NCBI RefSeq assembly: GCF_026914185.1 | Contig: NC_070573.1 | Location: 558,001-622,000 of the forward strand | Reading direction: 5' to 3' | DNA length: 64,000 bases | DNA from: Puccinia triticina | Taxonomy: Eukaryota > Basidiomycota > Pucciniomycetes > Pucciniales > Pucciniaceae | Part shown: positions 59,930 through 64,000 of the stretch, in pieces | Position numbering within the stretch: position 1 is the first letter of the stretch | How the letters are laid out: the number at the start of each line of letters is the position of its first letter | The notes under the pieces: generated by a model | Seen by the model: only the letters and a program-made list of their open reading frames with translations | Told to the model about the DNA's origin: nothing | Database searches by the model: none | Program-made: the position numbers and the translations under genes

Positions 59930-60765
59930 TTAGCTTGTTGACCAGCCAACAACTGCTTCCATAGGCATTCTGTTGGAAGATCAGCCAACAGCTGGTATTC
60001 CCTAGGCCCACTGTTGGAAGAATCTTAGCAATGGCCCCTGTGAACCCGGGTACCTGTTTGGATGCGGGAACCTACCAGCTTTTTTGCCAAAAGTTTGACA
60101 CCCGCACCCGCACCATCTGGGGAAGTCAGAGCAGGTACCTGCCCCTCAAAATCAACTGGAAGGAATCCTTCCACTTGAAGAGGTTTTGTAACCTCTTTGA
60201 CTGGAAGGCCTTTGAAAAGGTTACAAAACCTGTTTGACTGGAAAGGCCTTCCAGTTGAAGAGGTTCTGTAACCCCTTCGACCGGAAGGATTCCTTCCAGT
60301 CAAAGAGGTTTTGTAACCTCTTCCCTTCCAGTTGAAGAGGTTACAAAACCTCTTTGAGCGGAAGGATTCCTTCCGGCCGAAAGGGTTACAGAACCTCTTT
60401 GACCGGAAGGAAGGCCTTCCCAGTCCTTCTGGTCGTTGTGGCAGCCGCCACCTGCCCAAACAAGAGTGGGTACCTGCTAGAATACCCGGGTACCCGCTTG
60501 ATTTCTCCCAGAAATCCAGCATCTGCACCCAAACACGCACACGCTGGCAGGTACCCGCTGACCATGGGCGGGTACCCGCCAGCGGATAGCAGGTACCCCC
60601 GACGGGCTCGTCAGGGCCATCTCTATGGAAGATCAGCCAACAGCTGCACTTCTGTGGGCCTGCTGTTGTAAGATCAGCCAACAGCTGGCATTCTGTAGGC
60701 CTGCTATTGGTAAGATCAGCCAACAGCTGGCATCTTGTGGGACCACCATTGGAAGATCTGCCAAC
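59930..60765. repeat. ~42-bp tandem repeat array interrupted by a MITE
   Basis: Units contain AGATCAGCCAACAGCTGGCA followed by TTCTGTAGGCCTGCTGTTGG. Copies are recognisable near 59937, 59978, 60629, 60671 and 60713. The array is split by the 600-bp element at 60026-60625. Confidence 0.7.
60026..60625. mobile_element. 600-bp GGTACC-rich MITE related to the one at 18 kb
   Basis: The ends read TAGCAATGGCCC and, inverted, TAGAGATGGCCC. The next 60 bases parallel those of the element at 18157: both have ACCCGGGTACC, then a T-run followed by CCA and a GCACCCGCACC-type block. The centre has repeats of GAGGTTTTGTAACCTC and GGAAGGATTCCTTCC. No clean 8-bp target duplication was found, so this is an older or rearranged copy. 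Confidence 0.7.
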
Positions 60766-61242
60766 AAAAAACAACAATACATCCCGCTATGAGACATTAG
60801 GTGAGTCACCCAAATTTCTGGGTGGAGTTGCACCAGGAAAAATAAATTGTCACTGGACTACAGGTGACATCAGCCTAAGTCCACTGAGCTACCCACCAGT
60901 TGCACAGCTGGCAGCATGTACAGTCCCCTGTAGGAAACAAAGGGGCCATTGTAGCCTAGTTGTGGTAGTGACAGAGCTGGAAAAAAAGTGACAGCCAAGC
61001 ATGACCTGTGGTGTACAAAGCTAGGTAGGAGGGGTAGGAACTGGGACTATGTGTTATAGTTTCAAAAGTACATCTGACATAAGGGTGTTATTGTTACAAG
61101 ACTTGTCCATCATCATTGTTGTTGGTATGAGTGCTGTGATGGAGATAAGTAAATGCATGTATAGGATTCCATTTGCTGCACTTTAAACATAGTAGCATTG
61201 GTTTGTCCCCTGAGAGAGGTTCAATCATTGGTAGGTCATCAA
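60766..61242. other. no gene recognised
   Basis: Spacer with a CACTGAGCTACCCACCAGTTG segment that looks like the complement of a tRNA D-arm (near 60880), perhaps another SINE-like remnant. Nothing else is supported. Confidence 0.35.
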
Positions 61243-61599
61243 TCAACACCACTGAATTTTACCATTGAAAGAATTTGAAATTTTGAGCCTCACCCCATAA
61301 TCTGAACCACAACAACAGGGCTGACTGCCACCTTTACAAGACCATGCGCTATGATTTTTATTCCAATAAACATTGGTGTCTTGAATATGAGCAAAAAGGA
61401 GGTCAACTGCTGCAAATTTATTTGTGGAGGACAAATTGTAAAGATATTAGATAGATTGGAGCAACTTACCAGAACCATCACACCTTTCTTTTAGTCCGGA
61501 GATTTTATATTTGCTACAGTCAAGGGCAAAGACATTTGAAGCACAGCTTGCCAGTACCGCGAGGACGAGGGCCTTTGAAAGCGTTGGCAAATAGTTCAT
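61243..61599 (-). CDS. small secreted cysteine-rich protein, candidate effector
   Basis: Two exons are predicted, 61599-61470 and 61409-61243, giving 98 residues. Residues 1-26 are a clear signal peptide (core ALVLAVLASCASNVFA). The mature chain has seven cysteines at about 28, 40, 68, 75, 76, 77 and 98, with a CCC triplet in SQPCCCGSDYG. The intron is 60 bp with GTAAGT and TTTGCAG borders, and without splicing the frame stops seven residues later. A further GTGAGG donor after SDYG is possible, in which case the last 16 residues would change. No family is recognised. Small size, signal peptide and cysteine content make it an effector candidate by inference. Confidence 0.62.
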
Positions 61600-62635
61600 G
61601 GCAGAACGTAATTCACAAAAAGTATTTATAGGCAACTTGTTTTGGGGTTGGTTGGATATAGGCAACGTGTTTTGGTGCTGGGTGGGTTGTACTTTTTTGG
61701 TGGTATCCATTCGGCAACAGCGATGTCGTTTTATATCCGCCAGGTCAGAACGCAACTTGACGTTTCTCCCGTAAAGCTCCCACAATTAAAAAAAAAAAAG
61801 CAAAAATGCGATGCATTCGGGCACGCAGGCGGGGCAAATGTGGCAGGGCTACCGATGAGCTTGACGCAAGTGCCTCCTCGGCCTCGAGAGACCGACTCCG
61901 AAGGGAAGAGATTTGTTCATTGTCGTCAAGTTGGGTCTGGAGCATCAGCCCAAACAAGAGGGGTGACCCCGCCCCCCATATCACCTGACACTCATTGACA
62001 TTTGATTCAACCTAAACCTAGATATTAACGGACCGTAGCTGTGTCCAATTTCACTACATATGTGTGATGTCAACTTTTTTGGTTAAAAAAGAAAGACTCA
62101 ACGTAGTTGAGACTCCAGTCGCTGAGAAAGGCCTTGCTATCTCAAGCCATTTTGCGTTGAGTTGTCGTCTGACGGCTTTCGTCCACATGTTAATGCAGCG
62201 CTGCGTCCAGCTAGGCTGTGTTGAAGATAGTTAGGGGTAGCGCTTGCATGGGCTCGGTTACGTCTCTTTCGAAATGCGATGTGAACCCCGAGTCGTCACA
62301 GACGTTCTTGCAACCACAGTTGCAATTAGTTCCGCCGAGCGTTCTATTTTCTCTCTCCTTCTTTTGAAAAGTTTGACCGACGGGCTGTTCCTCCGCCGAT
62401 CCCCCGTTTCCAAGATTTGGGCTACACGTACTCTGTAGTGTCGTTCGTTAGCCACTTCTCGGTGGGGAAGGTTAGTTTTGGAATCGATTACTTGCCCGGT
62501 GACCCTAGCGGCATAGAACTGGGAAAACATATCTGTCCTCTCTGTTGTCTCTATCTTTTTCGGCTTTCAGGGCCCTCTCTTCCTATCAATGCACACTTCT
62601 CCATTTTCTTAGGGTCAGTTTTGGCGGTTTGTATG
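61600..62635. other. no gene recognised
   Basis: The minus-strand frame at 62530-62258 is open for 90 codons but has no motif or supported start, and could be random. A poly-A run lies near 61788. Confidence 0.35.
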
Positions 62636-62700
62636 TGATTCAGAGGACTGACCAGTTATCGATTTGACACCACCCTGTCCATCATCATGTCTCGTCGGGA
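62636..62700 (-). pseudogene. decayed copy of PRPP synthetase exon 1 and intron 1 start
   Basis: On the minus strand the sequence follows 47910-47835 closely: ATGATGATGG, then ACAGGGTGG, GTCAAAT, ATAACTGGTC and CCTCTG..ATC, the last being within intron 1. A short deletion after the ATG run removes about five bases and shifts the frame into an early stop. No later exon of the gene was found next to it, so this is a fragment. Confidence 0.6.
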
Positions 62701-64000
62701 GGGATCTCGAAACTGCTTGTCCGGCGAGCCTGACACCAGCCTATCGGTGAGAGGCCCCGCTAGCCAGGGCCCAGTTTCCTGCCGCACACCCCGAAGCATG
62801 CTGCATGCGCCCCCGTAGGGATTCGGGACTTGAACTAAGTTCGCTTGTCCGGGTTTTAAGGCTGTGTGTGACCTCACCTACATACATACCACATCTGCTC
62901 CTGATGTCATTGGAACATGCTGCAGAAATGCGGACAAATTTTTATACCTCCCACGATCCCCTCTGTGCTCTGGTGGAGAGCAAACTGTGGAAACCGAGTT
63001 GGTGAGCATAGATCCTCTCTGTGTGAAATCCTTATTTTGCGTGTTTTTAAATGTCTTTTTGGACCAGAAGGAATGTTGTGAAGTTACCAAAATTTTGTAG
63101 GTTGGAGAGGCACACGCTATTCTTCAAACTAAGCAAGTTTATTCCAAATAAAGTCATGGAAGCAAGGATTATTGAGGGTTGAAAATTCCTGCCAACTAAA
63201 TTTAGAATCTAGCCCCCGCAAAAAAAAGGGCTTTCTGTTTATAATCAGGGGGCCTTATAGTGAAAGCAAAAACAACTAAAGAGAAAAATTGAGAACCATA
63301 GAATTCCCAATTCTATAAACTTCTTTTGTATTCCCTCATCCATGACAACTCTGTTTTGAACTCTAATCTAAAAGATCAGCCTATTATACTATTTGTGTGT
63401 AGCTGTCTGTCTGATTGCACTCTATTGTCAATTTACATACTATTACCAAACTTGTTGCTATGTATATCTTGATTCTTACAACTTGCTCCTCCATTATTTC
63501 ACTGTTATTGGCTGGGGTTAGAATTATTTTGTATTTCATATCACTCCTTCTGTTGCCTATTAGCCATCTGGCACCATATATTGTTATGTCACCTTATGAC
63601 AGTATGTTGTTTCGGTCTCTTGTCAGTTATCCTATTTCATATGTTTTATAAGTCTTGTATTTTGTTTAGACCTGTATATAACAGGTCCTCTGTTGTTTTG
63701 GGCTTTTCCCCATTCATCTCAACATCCAAGTCAAAATTGCAAACCTTTCTCCAGAATTTAGCACACATACCGTGACCCATAAGGCCATCCCTTTTCACAT
63801 CAACAACCCCAGGGCCAAATATCTGACCAACTGAATAACTTCCCACCAAAATTTGTGGGCCTCCATAAGTGATCTAGAGCCTGAAATGCTAGATTTCCCT
63901 GCAAAAATCTAAATATTTTGGGTCTAAACCAAAATCTGTGGGGGTCCCATATTTCAAAATAATTCCTCCACTAAATGAACAAAAAGAACCCCCTGGTGGG
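62701..64000. other. no gene recognised; dispersed repeat at 63839-63971
   Basis: AT-rich sequence with short frames. Positions 63839-63971 are the second copy of the repeat at 12960-13093, in the same orientation. The window ends without a recognised boundary. Confidence 0.45.

Noticed and set aside
1..64000. Autonomous retrotransposon (gag-pol) genes
   Set aside because: No reverse transcriptase, RNase H or integrase motif was found in any frame; only one LTR-like block (52165-52504) was seen.

Overview
This is a 64 kb piece of a repeat-rich fungal nuclear genome, most likely a rust fungus (Pucciniales, Puccinia-like). The reasons are: many short spliceosomal introns with GT-AG (and two GC-AG) borders; GC-rich housekeeping gene islands separated by AT-rich, repeat-filled DNA; fungal orthologues (a Pin4/Cip-type RRM-R3H protein, striatin, Dal5-type MFS carrier, GPI-anchored pepsin); several small cysteine-rich proteins with signal peptides; and a very large lineage-specific secreted protein. 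The species assignment is inference. Most coding sequences were rebuilt here exon by exon, requiring that splice phases agree and that conserved family motifs join correctly.

Layout. 1-6.0 kb: no gene; nested inverted-repeat elements (MITE-like). 6.0-8.05 kb (-): RRM/R3H RNA-binding protein. 8.1-11.9 kb: repeats of a family whose ends read AAGTCCCTC. 11.9-12.5 kb (+): small secreted cysteine-rich protein. 13.7-14.8 kb (-): nine-exon isochorismatase-like hydrolase. 14.83-19.61 kb: a complete 4.78-kb hAT transposon with an 8-bp target duplication; it carries a broken transposase and a nested 601-bp hAT MITE. 19.65-21.7 kb (+): GPI-type aspartic protease. Without the transposon, the start codons of the hydrolase and the protease would lie under 100 bp apart. 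22.6-22.9 kb: decayed 28S rRNA fragment. 23.5-25.2 kb (+): adenylosuccinate synthetase. 25.6-28.9 kb (-): 1040-residue predicted secreted protein with tandem ~49-residue repeats. 28.9-32.2 kb: no gene seen. 32.2-33.3 kb (-): six-exon secreted cysteine-rich protein. 34.7 kb: tRNA-Thr with intron. 35.2-35.9 kb (-): mitochondrial BolA-like protein. 36.5-40.6 kb (-): striatin. 41.7-44.8 kb (-): MFS transporter. 46.1-47.9 kb (-): ribose-phosphate pyrophosphokinase. 48-64 kb: mostly repeats, with a decayed COQ1-like fragment (51.7-52.1), a 1.2-kb foldback (52.6-53.9), a gene of unknown function split by a 357-bp hAT MITE (54.6-55.8), a (TTTCA)n array, tandem tRNA-derived repeats, a second 600-bp MITE related to the one at 18 kb, a third secreted cysteine-rich protein (61.2-61.6, -) and a decayed copy of the first exon of the pyrophosphokinase gene (62.6 kb).

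Functionally, the housekeeping genes cover nucleotide supply (PRPP synthesis and AMP synthesis), signalling scaffolding (striatin, STRIPAK), iron-sulfur maturation (BolA) and post-transcriptional control (RRM-R3H). The accessory part is made of secreted proteins (three small cysteine-rich, one large repeat-bearing, one GPI protease) embedded in DNA dominated by hAT-type elements with 8-bp target duplications.
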